A DNA stretch of 64,000 nucleotides from Streptococcus pseudopneumoniae (GCF_001073085.1 NZ_JVFV01000042.1:124001-188000); one strand, 5' to 3'; shown: positions 15,295-25,831, numbered from the stretch's first letter. Program-made: numbers and translations. Notes: generated by a model not told the origin, from the letters alone.

Positions 15295-16371
15295 ATGGCC
15301 AATATTTTTGACTACCTAACTGACGTTCAATACGATTCTTTTTATGATCTTCCCTTAAATGAACTGGATATACTTGCTCTGACTGAGTTGACCTATCTTT
15401 CTTTTGATAACCTATTGGACCAGCCTGTCAATCGTTTAAGCGATGTTGCAACACGTGTCCCTCGAGAAAGTACCATGTTGACCAATAAAGAACGACTTCA
15501 GCTCCTCAATCAGTTATCCCAACACAAACGTTTTAAAAATAGCAAACTTTCTAATTTTGTCAACGAGGTCGACACAGAACTTCAAAAGCAGTTCGCTGCT
15601 ATGACCTATCGTCTGAACCTAGATACTTATCTGATTGTCTTTCGTGGCACAGACGACAGTATTATTGGCTGGAAGGAAGATTTCCATATGACCTACATGA
15701 AGGAAATCCCTGCCCAAAAGGATGCTCTTGAATACTTGGAAGATTTCTTTACCCAACATCCAAAACAAAACGTCATGCTTGCTGGACATTCTAAAGGTGG
15801 GAATCTAGCCATCTATGCTGCTAGTCAAATCCAACCTGAATTGCAGGAAAAGATATCTGCGATTTATACCTACGATGCCCCTGGTTTGCAGGCTCATCTG
15901 ACTGAAACCACTGGTTATCAAGATGTTATTCCAAAAATTCGCCGCTATGTCCCACAGGGATCTGTCATTGGCATGATGCTAGAAGTCCCTGATACACCTA
16001 TCGTCGTCAAGTCTACAGCTCTCGGCGGTATCGCCCAACACAGTACCTTTAGTTGGCTGACAGAGGGACACCACTTTGTCCAACTAGAGGCCATCAGTAG
16101 CGAAAGTCTCCAAATCAAAGACACTCTTAAAGAATGGGTGGACAGTGTGCCCGATGAAGAACTGGAACTCTACTTTGATCTCTTTTTCGGAACCATCCTA
16201 GAATCTGGAATCAGCTCCATTAATGAACTGTCTTCTAAAAATGCTATTGACCATGTTCGACAACTTGTTTCTCAAGCTCAGACTCTGGAGCCTGAGCAAG
16301 TTGAAATCTTAAAAAATCTGACACAACTCCTGCTGGATGCTCGTTTCCATGCCTGGAAAAATCATTTTTAA
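15295..16371 (+). CDS. Mbeg1-like (DUF2974) putative serine hydrolase
   Basis: Conserved streptococcal protein of the Mbeg1-like/DUF2974 family, with an alpha/beta-hydrolase nucleophile elbow GHSKGG (Ser166). The real substrate is unknown; a lipase or esterase activity is only suggested by the motif. It has 358 residues and no signal peptide, so it is probably cytoplasmic. ATG at 15295 is chosen over the in-frame ATG at 15268 because AAAGGA lies about 7 bases before it. Divergent from the BceRS pair. Confidence 0.75.
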   Translation: MANIFDYLTDVQYDSFYDLPLNELDILALTELTYLSFDNLLDQPVNRLSDVATRVPRESTMLTNKERLQLLNQLSQHKRFKNSKLSNFVNEVDTELQKQFAAMTYRLNLDTYLIVFRGTDDSIIGWKEDFHMTYMKEIPAQKDALEYLEDFFTQHPKQNVMLAGHSKGGNLAIYAASQIQPELQEKISAIYTYDAPGLQAHLTETTGYQDVIPKIRRYVPQGSVIGMMLEVPDTPIVVKSTALGGIAQHSTFSWLTEGHHFVQLEAISSESLQIKDTLKEWVDSVPDEELELYFDLFFGTILESGISSINELSSKNAIDHVRQLVSQAQTLEPEQVEILKNLTQLLLDARFHAWKNHF

Positions 16372-16474
16372 TCAAAAACAAGGTCTCTTCGCTCAAGGGA
16401 CTTTCTTCTTGATTCCTTATTTTATGCTTCTATGTTATACTAATAGGAGTATATTCTTTGAAAGAGGAAATCCT

Positions 16475-17104
16475 ATGAAAATCCACAAAACTGTGAATCC
16501 TGTTGCCTATGAAAACACTTATTATCTTGAAGGGGACCAGCACCTGATTGTTGTTGATCCGGGTAGCCATTGGGAAGCCATTCGCAAGACTATCGAGACC
16601 ATCAATAAACCAGTCTGCGCTATCCTCTTGACCCATACCCACTACGACCATATTATGAGTCTAGACTTGGTCAGAGATACTTTCGGAAATCCTCCCGTAT
16701 ATGTGGCAGAAAGCGAAGCTGCTTGGCTCTTTACTCCTGTCGACAATCTTTCTGGCCTTCCTCGACACGACGATATGGCAGACGTCGTATGTAAACCAGC
16801 TGAACACACCTTTGTCTTTCATGAAGAATACCAGATTGATGAGTTCCGCTTCACTGTATTACCAACTCCAGGCCACTCTATCGGAGGAGTTTCATTTGTT
16901 TTCCCAGATGGACACTTGGTCTTAACGGGTGATGCACTCTTCCGAGAAACTATTGGACGAACAGACCTACCTACTGGTAGCATGGAACAACTCCTTCATA
17001 GTATCCAAACCCAGCTCTTTACTCTTCCTAACTACGATGTCTATCCAGGTCACGGACCAGCTACGACCATCGCTCACGAAAAAACTTTTAACCCATTTTT
17101 CTAG
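16475..17104 (+). CDS. Metallo-beta-lactamase-fold hydrolase (glyoxalase II-like)
   Basis: Cytoplasmic dinuclear-metal hydrolase of the YcbL/GloB-like class. The metal motif HTHYDH is at residues 54-59 (His54, His56, Asp58, His59), followed by PGHSIGG near 134, a bridging Asp in LTGDALF near 152 and YPGHGP near 192. Length 209 is that of a bare MBL domain without the glyoxalase II C-terminal domain, so thioester hydrolysis is possible but not shown. The start is set by GAGGAAATCCT before ATG 16475; an extended -10 (TGTTATACT) is at 16433-16441. Confidence 0.85.
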   Translation: MKIHKTVNPVAYENTYYLEGDQHLIVVDPGSHWEAIRKTIETINKPVCAILLTHTHYDHIMSLDLVRDTFGNPPVYVAESEAAWLFTPVDNLSGLPRHDDMADVVCKPAEHTFVFHEEYQIDEFRFTVLPTPGHSIGGVSFVFPDGHLVLTGDALFRETIGRTDLPTGSMEQLLHSIQTQLFTLPNYDVYPGHGPATTIAHEKTFNPFF

Positions 17105-17110
17105 CAAGCT

Positions 17111-17142
17111 AAAAACCAAGGATCAAACATCCTTGGTTTTTT
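17111..17142. terminator. Bidirectional terminator between the MBL gene and pepO
   Basis: Stem AAAAACCAAGGAT-caaac-ATCCTTGGTTTTTT serves both converging genes. Confidence 0.88.
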
Positions 17143-17144
17143 GA

Positions 17145-19037
17145 TTACCAAATAATCACACGATCTTCTGGTGAGCGCCACATACCGTCGCCTTCTTTGA
17201 CATCATAGGTTGTAAAGAAATCATCAAAGTTTGGCACTTGGACATTGACACGGAGTTTAGCTGGCGCGTGCACATCAACACTGGCCATGAGTTTCATCAA
17301 CTCTGGGCGGCCTTTCATACGCCAAATACGCGCAAAGTTATGGAAGAATTCTTCAGCTGAGAAGTCTGGTTCTCTTTTAGCAGCTTCAAGAGCAGCAGCG
17401 ATACCTCCTAGGTCCGCAACGTTTTCTGATACGGTCAATTTACCGTTAATAGTTGCGCCGTAAGATTCTTGACCATCAAACTGGTCGATAACCTTCTGCG
17501 TTTTCTCTTTAAAGGCTGCATAGTCGCTCTCTGTCCACCAATCCTTGAGACTTCCATTTTCATCAAAGGAAGCTCCGTTAGTATCAAAGGCGTGAGAAAT
17601 TTCATGGGCAATAACTGCTCCGATACCACCATAGTTGGCAGAAGATGACTGATGCAAGTCATAGAATGGCGCCTGTAAGATAGCGGCTGGAAAGACAATC
17701 AAGTTCTTTTGCGGATTGTAGTAGGCATTGACCATGTGAGCAGGCATGCCCCACTCTTTGTAGTCAACTGGCTGGTTCCACTTGCTCCAACTGTGCTTGA
17801 TTTCCACGCGCGCAAAGGATAGGGCATTCTCAAAGAGGCTAGCGTTTTCGTCTACTACTTTATCCTTGTAGCGAGCTGGCAATTCTTCTGGATAACCGAT
17901 ATAAGGCTTGATGACATTGAGTTTGACGATAGCTTTTTCTCGTGTTTCAGGAGTCAACCAGTCATTCTTAGCCAAGCGTTCCTTATAAACATCAATCATA
18001 GTTGCCACTTTTTTCTCAACGTCTGCCTTGGCTTCTGGAGAGAATTTTTCGTGGGCATACCAAAGACCCAGGGCTTGTTTGAATGGTCCTTGAGCTAAAT
18101 GGTAAGCAGCCTTGCGTTTGTCTTGAGCCTCTGGAACTCCTGAAAGAGCTCGTCCGTAGGCACCTGACAAGATACGAATCTCATCTGTTAGATAACTAGT
18201 TGAAAGATTAACCACACTCAAGATCAAGGTTGCTTTGAGCAAAGGCCAAGCTTCTTCACTATAGAATTGCTCTGCTGCTTGCCAGAAACGTTCTTCATCT
18301 ACAATAACATTGTCTGGAGTTTGTCCAATCACTGCTTGGAAGAAATCATCTAAAGGAAGTGCAGGGGCAAACTTTTTGAAATCTTCATAAGAATATGGAT
18401 GGTAAAGTTTGGCATATTCTGAACTTTCTTCATTTGAGAGCACTACAGCTGCGATGCGACGGTCCAACTCCAATCGTTTCTCTAGCAAATCTTCTATTTC
18501 TTCGTCTAAGAAGTTATAGACTTTGAGGAGATTAGAAGTACTTTCTTTCCAAAGGTTCAATAATTCCTCACGCTGTGGATGGTCTTCCGCATAGTAGGTT
18601 GTATCAGGCAAGATAGTTCCTGGAGCACTAGCCCAGAGAACATTGGTTCTAGCATCCATAAAGTCTGGTGATACACCAAATGGAAGGAAGTTTGGTTTGC
18701 CAGCTAATTCAAATGCTGCTAGTTTACCTGCGAAGTCCGCAAAACTTTCCAAATCTTGGTATTCCTTCAATAAAGGAAGAACTGGTTTGATGCCATCTAC
18801 TTCTCGTTTGTCAAAATCTCTGACCATACGATGGTACTTAACAAAGTTTGCCAAGATAGCATCTTCTGGCACATCTTCACCTGCCAACCATTTGTCGGTT
18901 GTCGTTAGCATCAACTCTTCAATTTCTTCGTCAAGGTCGATAAAACCACCTGTTCTCGATTTATCAGCTGGAATGACGGCAGTCTTTTCCCACTCACCAT
19001 TTATGGCGTCATAAAAATCATCTTGATAACGTGTCAT
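17145..19037 (-). CDS. pepO: Endopeptidase O, M13 (neprilysin) family
   Basis: Zinc metallopeptidase that cleaves oligopeptides. The 630-residue product has the M13 substrate motif NAYYNP near 430, the zinc motif HEISH near 478 and the third-ligand ENVADLGG near 535, all intact. There is no signal peptide, yet in pneumococcus PepO is known both for peptide use and as a surface or secreted host-binding protein. It is monocistronic, converging on the MBL gene and divergent from psaBCA. Confidence 0.95.
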   Translation of the reverse strand: MTRYQDDFYDAINGEWEKTAVIPADKSRTGGFIDLDEEIEELMLTTTDKWLAGEDVPEDAILANFVKYHRMVRDFDKREVDGIKPVLPLLKEYQDLESFADFAGKLAAFELAGKPNFLPFGVSPDFMDARTNVLWASAPGTILPDTTYYAEDHPQREELLNLWKESTSNLLKVYNFLDEEIEDLLEKRLELDRRIAAVVLSNEESSEYAKLYHPYSYEDFKKFAPALPLDDFFQAVIGQTPDNVIVDEERFWQAAEQFYSEEAWPLLKATLILSVVNLSTSYLTDEIRILSGAYGRALSGVPEAQDKRKAAYHLAQGPFKQALGLWYAHEKFSPEAKADVEKKVATMIDVYKERLAKNDWLTPETREKAIVKLNVIKPYIGYPEELPARYKDKVVDENASLFENALSFARVEIKHSWSKWNQPVDYKEWGMPAHMVNAYYNPQKNLIVFPAAILQAPFYDLHQSSSANYGGIGAVIAHEISHAFDTNGASFDENGSLKDWWTESDYAAFKEKTQKVIDQFDGQESYGATINGKLTVSENVADLGGIAAALEAAKREPDFSAEEFFHNFARIWRMKGRPELMKLMASVDVHAPAKLRVNVQVPNFDDFFTTYDVKEGDGMWRSPEDRVIIW

Positions 19038-19163
19038 CTTGTTCTCGCTTTCCTAATTTCGCTTATTCTTAGCTTAGCAAAAATCCCTGGGGAATGCAAT
19101 TAAAAATGCCGAGTTGCCTTCTTATTTTAATCATTAATATTTTAAATTTTTACAAAAATTAAC

Positions 19164-19192
19164 TTGACTTAAAAATAAAATTAAGGTATATT
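19164..19192 (+). promoter_or_regulatory. psaBCA promoter with probable PsaR operator
   Basis: -35 TTGACT (19164-19169), 17-base spacer, -10 TATATT (19187-19192). The -35 lies inside AAAATTAACTTGACTTAAA, an inverted AT-rich repeat of the kind bound by MntR/SloR/PsaR-type manganese regulators. Repression by PsaR (22447-23097) when manganese is sufficient is expected from the known pneumococcal system. Confidence 0.75.
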
Positions 19193-19216
19193 AAGAGACA
19201 GGAGGTATACAAGTGT

Positions 19217-19939
19217 ATGATACGTATAGAAAACCTCAGTGTCTCCTACAAAGAGACATTGGCACTTAAGGATATTTCACTAGTGCTTCAAGGACCAACA
19301 ATTACCGGTATCATTGGTCCAAACGGCGCTGGAAAATCAACATTACTAAAAGGTATGCTGGGAATTATCCCACATCAAGGTCAGGCATTTCTCGATGACA
19401 AGGAAGTTAAAAAATCCTTACACCGAATTGCCTATGTCGAACAAAAAATCAATATCGACTATAACTTTCCCATCAAGGTCAAGGAATGCGTCTCGCTAGG
19501 ACTATTTCCCTCTATTCCTCTCTTTCGTAGTTTAAAGGCTAAACATTGGAAAAAAGTAGAGGAAGCCCTTGAAATCGTCGGCCTAGCTGACTACGCTGAA
19601 CGTCAAATCAGTCAACTGTCTGGAGGTCAATTCCAGCGGGTCTTGATTGCCAGATGCTTGGTGCAGGAAGCCGACTATATCCTCTTGGATGAACCTTTTG
19701 TTGGGATTGATTCTGTCAGTGAGGAAATCATCATGAATACGCTGAGAGATCTGAAAAAAGCTGGGAAGACGGTTCTCATCGTCCACCATGACCTTAGCAA
19801 GGTTCCCCACTACTTCGATCAAGTCTTACTTGTCAATCGAGAAGTGATTGCCTTTGGTCCGACAAAAGAAACCTTTACCGAAGCCAATCTCAAAGAAGCT
19901 TACGGTAATCGACTCTTTTTCAATGGAGGTGACCTATGA
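19217..19939 (+). CDS. psaB: Manganese ABC transporter ATP-binding protein
   Basis: Cytoplasmic ATPase of the PsaBCA manganese importer. At 240 residues it has Walker [10 protein letters not shown] near 35-43, signature LSGGQFQR near 135 and Walker [13 protein letters not shown] near 155. GGAGG lies 13-16 bases before the ATG. It overlaps psaC by 4 bases (ATGA) and is first in psaBCA. Confidence 0.96.
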   Translation: MIRIENLSVSYKETLALKDISLVLQGPTITGIIGPNGAGKSTLLKGMLGIIPHQGQAFLDDKEVKKSLHRIAYVEQKINIDYNFPIKVKECVSLGLFPSIPLFRSLKAKHWKKVEEALEIVGLADYAERQISQLSGGQFQRVLIARCLVQEADYILLDEPFVGIDSVSEEIIMNTLRDLKKAGKTVLIVHHDLSKVPHYFDQVLLVNREVIAFGPTKETFTEANLKEAYGNRLFFNGGDL

Positions 19940-20784
19940 TTGCAGAATTTATCGATGGATTGCAAAAATTCCATTTCTTACAAAATGCCTTGATAACAGC
20001 CATTGTCGTAGGGGTCGTAGCTGGAGCTGTGGGATGCTTCATCATCCTACGTGGGATGTCACTCATGGGAGATGCCATTTCACATGCTGTCTTACCAGGT
20101 GTAGCCCTCTCCTTCATCTTGGGTCTTGACTTCTTTATCGGAGCCATTGTCTTTGGATTGCTAGCTGCCATCATCATTACCTACATCAAGGGAAACTCGA
20201 TTATCAAAAGTGATACCGCCATCGGCATTACCTTTTCTTCTTTCTTAGCCCTCGGTATCATCTTGATTAGTGTCGCTAAAAGTTCAACTGACCTGTTCCA
20301 TATCCTTTTTGGTAATATTCTTGCTGTTCAAGATACAGATATGTTTATTACTATGGGGGTAGGGGCAGCCATTCTCTTGTTAATCTGGATTTTCTTCAAG
20401 CAACTCTTGATAACTTCCTTTGATGAACTCTTGGCCAAGGCTATGGGCATGCCAGTTAATTTCTACCACTATCTACTCATGGTACTCTTGACTCTGGTGT
20501 CAGTGACTGCTATGCAAAGTGTCGGAACCATCCTTATCGTAGCCATGCTGATTACCCCAGCTGCAACTGCTTATCTTTATGCTAATAGCCTGAAAAGCAT
20601 GATTTTCCTTTCCTCAACCTTTGGAGCTACTGCTTCAGTTTTGGGACTCTTTATCGGCTATAGCTTTAACGTTGCGGCAGGTTCTAGTATCGTGCTCACA
20701 GCTGCTAGTTTCTTTCTCATTAGCTTCTTTATCGCTCCAAAACAACGATATTTGAAACTGAAAAATAAACATTTGTTAAAATAA
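19936..20784 (+). CDS. psaC: Manganese ABC transporter permease
   Basis: Membrane channel of the PsaBCA importer, ABC-3 family, 282 residues with about eight hydrophobic segments. Family sequence [23 protein letters not shown] is near residues 34-56. It overlaps psaB by 4 bases, with GGAGGTGACC before the start, and is followed by psaA after about 31 bases. Confidence 0.95.
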   Translation: MIAEFIDGLQKFHFLQNALITAIVVGVVAGAVGCFIILRGMSLMGDAISHAVLPGVALSFILGLDFFIGAIVFGLLAAIIITYIKGNSIIKSDTAIGITFSSFLALGIILISVAKSSTDLFHILFGNILAVQDTDMFITMGVGAAILLLIWIFFKQLLITSFDELLAKAMGMPVNFYHYLLMVLLTLVSVTAMQSVGTILIVAMLITPAATAYLYANSLKSMIFLSSTFGATASVLGLFIGYSFNVAAGSSIVLTAASFFLISFFIAPKQRYLKLKNKHLLK

Positions 20785-20815
20785 GGGGCAAAACCCCAAT
20801 AAATTGGAGGATCTA

Positions 20816-21745
20816 ATGAAAAAATTAGGTACATTGTTCGTTCTCTTTCTTTCCGTCATTGCTCTTGTAGCATGTGCTAGTGGAAAAAAAGATGCAGCTT
20901 CTGGTCATAAACTAAAAGTTGTGGCTACAAACTCAATCATCGCTGATATTACTAAAAATATTGCTGGTGATAAGATTGATCTTCACAGTATCGTTCCTGT
21001 TGGTCAAGACCCACACGAATACGAACCACTTCCTGAAGATGTCAAGAAAACTTCTGAAGCAGACCTCATTTTCTATAACGGCATCAACCTTGAAACAGGT
21101 GGCAATGCTTGGTTTAGCAAATTGGTAGAAAATGCCAAGAAAACTGAAAACAAAGACTACTTTGCAGTCAGCGAAGGCGTTGATGTTATCTACCTTGAAG
21201 GCCAAAACGAAAAAGGTAAAGAAGACCCACACGCTTGGCTTAACCTTGAAAATGGAATTATCTTTGCTAAAAATATCGCCAAACAATTGAGCGCTAAAGA
21301 CCCTAGCAACAAGGAATTCTACGAAAAAAATCTCAAAGAATATACTGAAAAACTAGACAAGCTTGATAAGGAAGCAAAAGCTAAATTCAACAATATCCCT
21401 GCTGAAAAGAAATTGATCGTAACCAGTGAAGGATGCTTCAAATACTTCTCTAAAGCCTACGGTGTCCCAAGTGCCTACATCTGGGAAATCAATACTGAAG
21501 AAGAAGGAACACCTGACCAAATCAAGACTCTGGTTGAAAAACTTCGCCAAACAAAAACTCCTTCCCTCTTTGTAGAATCAAGTGTGGATGACCGTCCAAT
21601 GAAGACTGTTTCACAAGACACAAACATCCCAATCTACGCACAAATCTTTACTGACTCTATCGCTGAACAAGGTAAAGAAGGCGATAGCTACTACAACATG
21701 ATGAAATACAATCTTGAAAAGATTGCTGAAGGTTTGTCTAAATAA
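20816..21745 (+). CDS. psaA: Manganese-binding lipoprotein PsaA (pneumococcal surface adhesin A)
   Basis: Surface lipoprotein that captures manganese for PsaBC; also known as an adhesin and vaccine antigen in pneumococcus. Lipobox LVAC gives Cys20; His67 (in DPHEYEP), His139 (in DPHAWLN), Glu205 and Asp280 are the known Mn ligands and the first two motifs are plainly present. Length 309 matches pneumococcal PsaA. ATG 20816 follows TTGGAGG by 8 bases; the TTG at 20804 is part of that site. Psa transport supports resistance to oxidative stress. Confidence 0.97.
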   Translation: MKKLGTLFVLFLSVIALVACASGKKDAASGHKLKVVATNSIIADITKNIAGDKIDLHSIVPVGQDPHEYEPLPEDVKKTSEADLIFYNGINLETGGNAWFSKLVENAKKTENKDYFAVSEGVDVIYLEGQNEKGKEDPHAWLNLENGIIFAKNIAKQLSAKDPSNKEFYEKNLKEYTEKLDKLDKEAKAKFNNIPAEKKLIVTSEGCFKYFSKAYGVPSAYIWEINTEEEGTPDQIKTLVEKLRQTKTPSLFVESSVDDRPMKTVSQDTNIPIYAQIFTDSIAEQGKEGDSYYNMMKYNLEKIAEGLSK

Positions 21746-21750
21746 ACAAT

Positions 21751-21782
21751 AAAAACGTCATTCTCCTTGAATTGACGTTTTT
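21751..21782 (+). terminator. psaBCA terminator
   Basis: Stem AAAAACGTCA/TGACGTTTTT with a 12-base loop, between psaA and tpx; read-through to tpx is possible. Confidence 0.8.
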
Positions 21783-21862
21783 ATCTGTTCAATTTCCGGT
21801 CAAATTATTGGGAAAATCTAATGTTTCAATGTAAAATAAAATAAAAAAGATTGGAGTAGCTT

Positions 21863-22357
21863 ATGACTACATTCCTTGGAAACCCTGTGACTTTTACTGG
21901 AAAACAACTACAAGTTGGAGACAAGGCACTTGACTTTTCTCTCACTACGACTGATCTCTCAAAAAAAACACTAGCTGACTTTGAAGGTAAGATAAAGATT
22001 TTGAGTGTCATTCCTTCTATTGATACTGGTATCTGTTCACTTCAGACTCGTCGCTTTAACCAAGAGCTAGCCAGTTTAGACAACACTGTAGTCCTAACAG
22101 TATCAATGGATCTTCCATTTGCTCAAAAGCGCTGGTGTGGTGCAGAGGGAATTGAAAATGCCATCATGCTATCAGACTACTTCGACCACTCTTTTGGACA
22201 AGATTACGCCCTCTTAATCAATGAGTGGCACTTACTTGCTCGCGCGGTCTTTGTCCTTGATGCTAACAATATTATCCGTTATGTTGAGTATGTGGACAAT
22301 ATCAATTCTGAGCCAAACTTTGAAGCAGCCATTGAAGCAGCAAAGTCACTTGACTAA
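21863..22357 (+). CDS. tpx: Thiol peroxidase
   Basis: Atypical 2-Cys peroxiredoxin (also called PsaD) that reduces hydrogen peroxide, fitting the pyruvate-oxidase peroxide load of these streptococci. Peroxidatic Cys58 in DTGICS and resolving Cys92 in KRWCGAEG are both present; length is 164. TTGGAG precedes the ATG. It directly follows psaBCA, as in pneumococcus. Confidence 0.96.
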   Translation: MTTFLGNPVTFTGKQLQVGDKALDFSLTTTDLSKKTLADFEGKIKILSVIPSIDTGICSLQTRRFNQELASLDNTVVLTVSMDLPFAQKRWCGAEGIENAIMLSDYFDHSFGQDYALLINEWHLLARAVFVLDANNIIRYVEYVDNINSEPNFEAAIEAAKSLD

Positions 22358-22384
22358 AAGAAAGCCCACTTGTGACAAGGCAGA

Positions 22385-22409
22385 AAGCTAGAGAAATCTA
22401 GCTTTTTTT
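22385..22409 (+). terminator. tpx terminator
   Basis: Stem AAGCTAGA-gaaa-TCTAGCTT followed by a T-run. Confidence 0.85.
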
Positions 22410-22417
22410 GGTATACT
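22409..22417 (+). promoter_or_regulatory. Extended -10 box of psaR
   Basis: TGGTATACT lies right after the tpx terminator and 30 bases before the chosen psaR ATG. Confidence 0.6.
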
Positions 22418-22446
22418 AGATGGAGAACATAAACAAGGAAATGCGA

Positions 22447-23097
22447 ATGACACCAAATAAAGAAGACTACTTAAAATGTATTTATGAGATTGGCATGGAT
22501 GTTCCTAAGATTACCAATAAGGAAATTGCTGCTCGAATGCAGGTATCTCCTCCAGCTGTAACCGAAATGATCAAGCGCATGCAGTCTGAAAATCTCATCT
22601 TAAAAGACAAGAAAAAAGGATACTTGCTAACCGATATTGGTCTAACACTTGTATCAGAGCTTTATCGTAAACATCGTCTGATTGAGGTTTTCCTGGTCCA
22701 CCATCTAGACTATACCAGTGACCAAATTCATGAAGAAGCTGAAGTATTAGAACATACTGTTTCAGACTTTTTTGTAGAGAGATTAGAAAGTATGCTAGGT
22801 TTCCCAAAAACTTGCCCTCACGGTGGTACAATTCCTGCTAAAGGAGAGCTTTTGGTTGAAATCAACAACTTACCACTTTCAGAAACTAAAGAAGCTGGAA
22901 CCTATCTCCTGACTCGAGTTCACGATAGCTTTGATCTCCTCAAATATCTGGAAAAACACGCTATCAATATTGGAGACATACTCCAAGTTCAACAGTTTGA
23001 AGACTTTTCTAATACCTTTACTTTGATTCACAACCATGAAGAACTTCAAGTCAGCTTCGAAATTGCTAAGCAACTCTATGTTGAAAAAATGAACTAA
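22447..23097 (+). CDS. psaR: DtxR/MntR-family manganese regulator PsaR
   Basis: Metal-dependent repressor of psaBCA. N-terminal winged helix (residues 1-65, KITNKEIAARMQVSPPAVTEMIKRM), a dimerisation and metal-binding domain (70-140, with HRLIEVFLVHHL, EEAEVLEHTVSD and CPHGGTIP) and a C-terminal SH3-like domain. Starting at 22447 gives 216 residues, the length I know for PsaR, with AAGGA 7 bases upstream; ATGs at 22420 and 22441 are in frame but less well placed. It sits immediately downstream of the operon it controls. Confidence 0.93.
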   Translation: MTPNKEDYLKCIYEIGMDVPKITNKEIAARMQVSPPAVTEMIKRMQSENLILKDKKKGYLLTDIGLTLVSELYRKHRLIEVFLVHHLDYTSDQIHEEAEVLEHTVSDFFVERLESMLGFPKTCPHGGTIPAKGELLVEINNLPLSETKEAGTYLLTRVHDSFDLLKYLEKHAINIGDILQVQQFEDFSNTFTLIHNHEELQVSFEIAKQLYVEKMN

Positions 23098-23110
23098 AAT
23101 CTCTATCAGC

Positions 23111-23139
23111 AAAAAACCAAGCCCGCGAGCTTGGTTTTT
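23111..23139. terminator. Bidirectional terminator between psaR and dtd
   Basis: Stem AAAAACCAAGC-ccgcga-GCTTGGTTTTT between converging genes. Confidence 0.88.
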
Positions 23140-23140
23140 C

Positions 23141-23584
23141 TTATCTATTTTTGGTGTCAAGGATGATGGTTACTGGGCCATCATTGACCAGTTCTACCTG
23201 CATATCTGCTCCAAAGACTCCTGTCTCAACAGGAACTTCCTTGGCTAGTTCTTGGTTAAATTCTTGATAGAAAGCTTCCGCCATATCCGGTTTAGCGGCG
23301 CCTGTAAAGGCTGGACGATTGCCTTTTTTGGTATCAGCAAACAAAGTAAACTGAGAGATGGAGAGGATTTCTCCTTGGATATCTTTAACAGAAAGGTTCA
23401 TCTTGCCTTCAGCATCTGAGAAAATCCGCATATTGACAAGCTTTCTGACTGCATAATCCATATCTTCTTTTTGATCCTCAGGTCCAACACCCACTAAGAG
23501 TAAGAGCCCCTGCTGGATTTTCCCATATACTTGACCTTCAATAGAGACTTGAGCTTTCTTGACACGCTGAACGATAATTCTCAT
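23141..23584 (-). CDS. dtd: D-aminoacyl-tRNA deacylase
   Basis: Cytoplasmic proofreading enzyme that removes D-amino acids (D-Tyr and others) and glycine mischarged on tRNA. The full 147-residue fold is present with both active-site motifs: SQFTLFAD near 78-85 and the C-terminal [10 protein letters not shown] near 133-142. It follows relA by 30 bases on the same strand, a pairing conserved in many Firmicutes. Confidence 0.95.
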   Translation of the reverse strand: MRIIVQRVKKAQVSIEGQVYGKIQQGLLLLVGVGPEDQKEDMDYAVRKLVNMRIFSDAEGKMNLSVKDIQGEILSISQFTLFADTKKGNRPAFTGAAKPDMAEAFYQEFNQELAKEVPVETGVFGADMQVELVNDGPVTIILDTKNR

Positions 23585-23614
23585 AGCAATCCTTTCTGAT
23601 TATATCAAACAAAC

Positions 23615-25831
23615 TTAACCATTGGTACGTTTGACTGAGTAAACTTCTGGTACACTCTTAATCTTATCAACTACAGTGGTCAGCATTGAAAGGTTTGAAA
23701 TTCCAAAGGAAACATGGATATTAGCAAATTTCATATCCTTGGTTGGTTGGGCATTAACTGTTGAGATATTCTTAGTCGTATTTGATAAGACTTGCAAGAT
23801 ATCATTCAATAGACCAGAACGGTTGAGTCCGTAGATATCGATGTGAGCCATATATTCCTTGCTTGAGAATTGGTCTTCCCATTCAACATCTAGTAGACGT
23901 TGCTCATAGTTTTCCTGTGAACGAAGGTTCATACAGTCTACACGGTGGATGGCTACTCCGCGTCCTTTGGTAATATAGCCGACGATATCATCACCTGGAA
24001 CAGGGTTACAACATTTGGCAATCCGGATCAAGAGCCCAGAAGCACCTTGAATGACTACTCCACCCTCATGCTTAACCTTAAGCGTGTCCTTGTTCTCCAC
24101 CTTGACTTCGCCACCCTTAACCAATTCTTCAGCCTCTGCCTTGGCCTTGGCACGCTCTTCTTCACGACGTTCCTTCTCCGTCAAACGGTTAAAGACAGTG
24201 ATGGCTCCGATTTCTCCAAAACCAATGGCTGCAAAAAGGGCTTCTTCTGTTTTGTAACTAGTTTTTTGAAGGACTTCATCCATGTGACGTTTATCCATAA
24301 ATTTATTAGCCACATAGCCGTTTTCTTGGAGCTGACTAATCAGCAATTCACGACCTTTATTGATGGACAATTCTTTATCCTGGTTTTTAAAGAACTGACG
24401 AATTTTGTTACGGGCCTTGCTGGTCTTAACCATATTGAGCCAGTCACGGCTTGGTCCAAATGAATTTGGATTGGTGATGATTTCAACCTGGTCCCCTGTT
24501 TTCAGCTTGGTCGTCAATGGAACCATACGGCCATTGACCTTGGCACCAGTTGCTTTTTCCCCAATCTTGGTATGAATCTCATAGGCAAAGTCAATCGGCC
24601 CCGAATCCTTTGGAAGAGAACGAACCGCTCCGTCTGGAGTAAAGACATAAATCTCTTCTGCCAGATAGTTTTCTTTGACCGTATCTACAAATTCCTTGGC
24701 ATCATCCGCCTGGTCTTGGAGCTCCATCATCTCCTTGATCCAGTTCATCCCAATGGCAGATTCCCTGCTATTAACTTGACCTTTCATTCCTTTTTTGTAG
24801 GCCCAGTGAGCCGCAACACCGTACTCAGCAACCTCATGCATTTCCTTGGTACGAATCTGGAACTCAATCGGTCCTTTTGGTCCGTAAACAGTCGTATGGA
24901 TAGACTGGTAACCATTGGCCTTACGGTTGGCAATATAGTCCTTGAAACGACCTGGCATTGGTTTCCAAAGCTCATGAACGTAACCTAGCATCGCATAGAC
25001 ATCACTCTGAGTGTCTAGGATACAGCGAATGGCAATTAGGTCATAGATCTCCTCAAAGCGTTTTTTCTTGTCCTGCATCTTGCGATAAATAGAGTAGATA
25101 TGCTTTGGACGTCCATAGATTTTCCCTGTAAGGTGGCGCTCAGAAGAGTATTCCTCAAGTTTCGTCACAACTTCATCGACCAAGGCTTCGCGTTCTTGAC
25201 GTTTTTCCTTCATCATGTGACTAATCTTGTAAAATTCAGTTGGATTCAGATAGCGGAAAGAGAGGTCTTCTAGTTCCCACTTAACACTTGAAATCCCCAA
25301 ACGGTGAGCAAGTGGCGCATAGATTTCCATGGTTTCTCTCGAAATACGCTCCTGCTTGTCCTTACGAAGATGTTTGAGGGTGCGCATATTGTGCAGACGG
25401 TCAGAAAGTTTGACCAAGATAACACGGATATCCTCTGACATGGCCATAAGCATCTTGCAGTGGTTTTCAGCCAGCTGTTCTTCGATAGACTTGTACTCAA
25501 CCTTACCAAGTTTGGTAACACCGTCCACAATCACTCGAACATCATGGCCAAACTCACGCTCTAAGTCATCCAAGGTAGCTTCTGTGTCTTCTACCACGTC
25601 ATGCAAAAAACCACAGGCAACTGTAACAGCATCTAGCTTGAGTTTAGCCAAAATTCCAGCTACCTGAATGGGATGAATAATGTAGGGCTCACCTGATTTA
25701 CGATATTGACCACTATGGCATTCTACAGCGTAAACCAAGGCCTTGTGTACAAAAGCCACATCTTCTTTCGATAAATATTTTTGCGTTAAAGCGACGACTT
25801 CATCGCCTGAATAAATTACTTCTTTGGGCAT
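23615..25831 (-). CDS. relA: Bifunctional (p)ppGpp synthetase/hydrolase, RelA/SpoT (Rel) type
   Basis: Ribosome-associated stringent-response enzyme. Domains in order over 738 residues: HD hydrolase (about 30-180, with HPIQVAG and FLHDVVEDTEAT, so hydrolysis is probably active), synthetase (230-345), TGS (390-450), helical and zinc-finger-like region with the CCNP motif near 604, and C-terminal ACT (660-735). It is the single long Rel protein expected in streptococci. ATG 25831 has a GGAGAG upstream, and dtd follows. Confidence 0.96.
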   Translation of the reverse strand: MPKEVIYSGDEVVALTQKYLSKEDVAFVHKALVYAVECHSGQYRKSGEPYIIHPIQVAGILAKLKLDAVTVACGFLHDVVEDTEATLDDLEREFGHDVRVIVDGVTKLGKVEYKSIEEQLAENHCKMLMAMSEDIRVILVKLSDRLHNMRTLKHLRKDKQERISRETMEIYAPLAHRLGISSVKWELEDLSFRYLNPTEFYKISHMMKEKRQEREALVDEVVTKLEEYSSERHLTGKIYGRPKHIYSIYRKMQDKKKRFEEIYDLIAIRCILDTQSDVYAMLGYVHELWKPMPGRFKDYIANRKANGYQSIHTTVYGPKGPIEFQIRTKEMHEVAEYGVAAHWAYKKGMKGQVNSRESAIGMNWIKEMMELQDQADDAKEFVDTVKENYLAEEIYVFTPDGAVRSLPKDSGPIDFAYEIHTKIGEKATGAKVNGRMVPLTTKLKTGDQVEIITNPNSFGPSRDWLNMVKTSKARNKIRQFFKNQDKELSINKGRELLISQLQENGYVANKFMDKRHMDEVLQKTSYKTEEALFAAIGFGEIGAITVFNRLTEKERREEERAKAKAEAEELVKGGEVKVENKDTLKVKHEGGVVIQGASGLLIRIAKCCNPVPGDDIVGYITKGRGVAIHRVDCMNLRSQENYEQRLLDVEWEDQFSSKEYMAHIDIYGLNRSGLLNDILQVLSNTTKNISTVNAQPTKDMKFANIHVSFGISNLSMLTTVVDKIKSVPEVYSVKRTNG

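Noticed and set aside
23945-24463. 172-codon frame antisense to relA
   Set aside because: Shadow frame opposite conserved Rel domains; protein sequence unlike any family.
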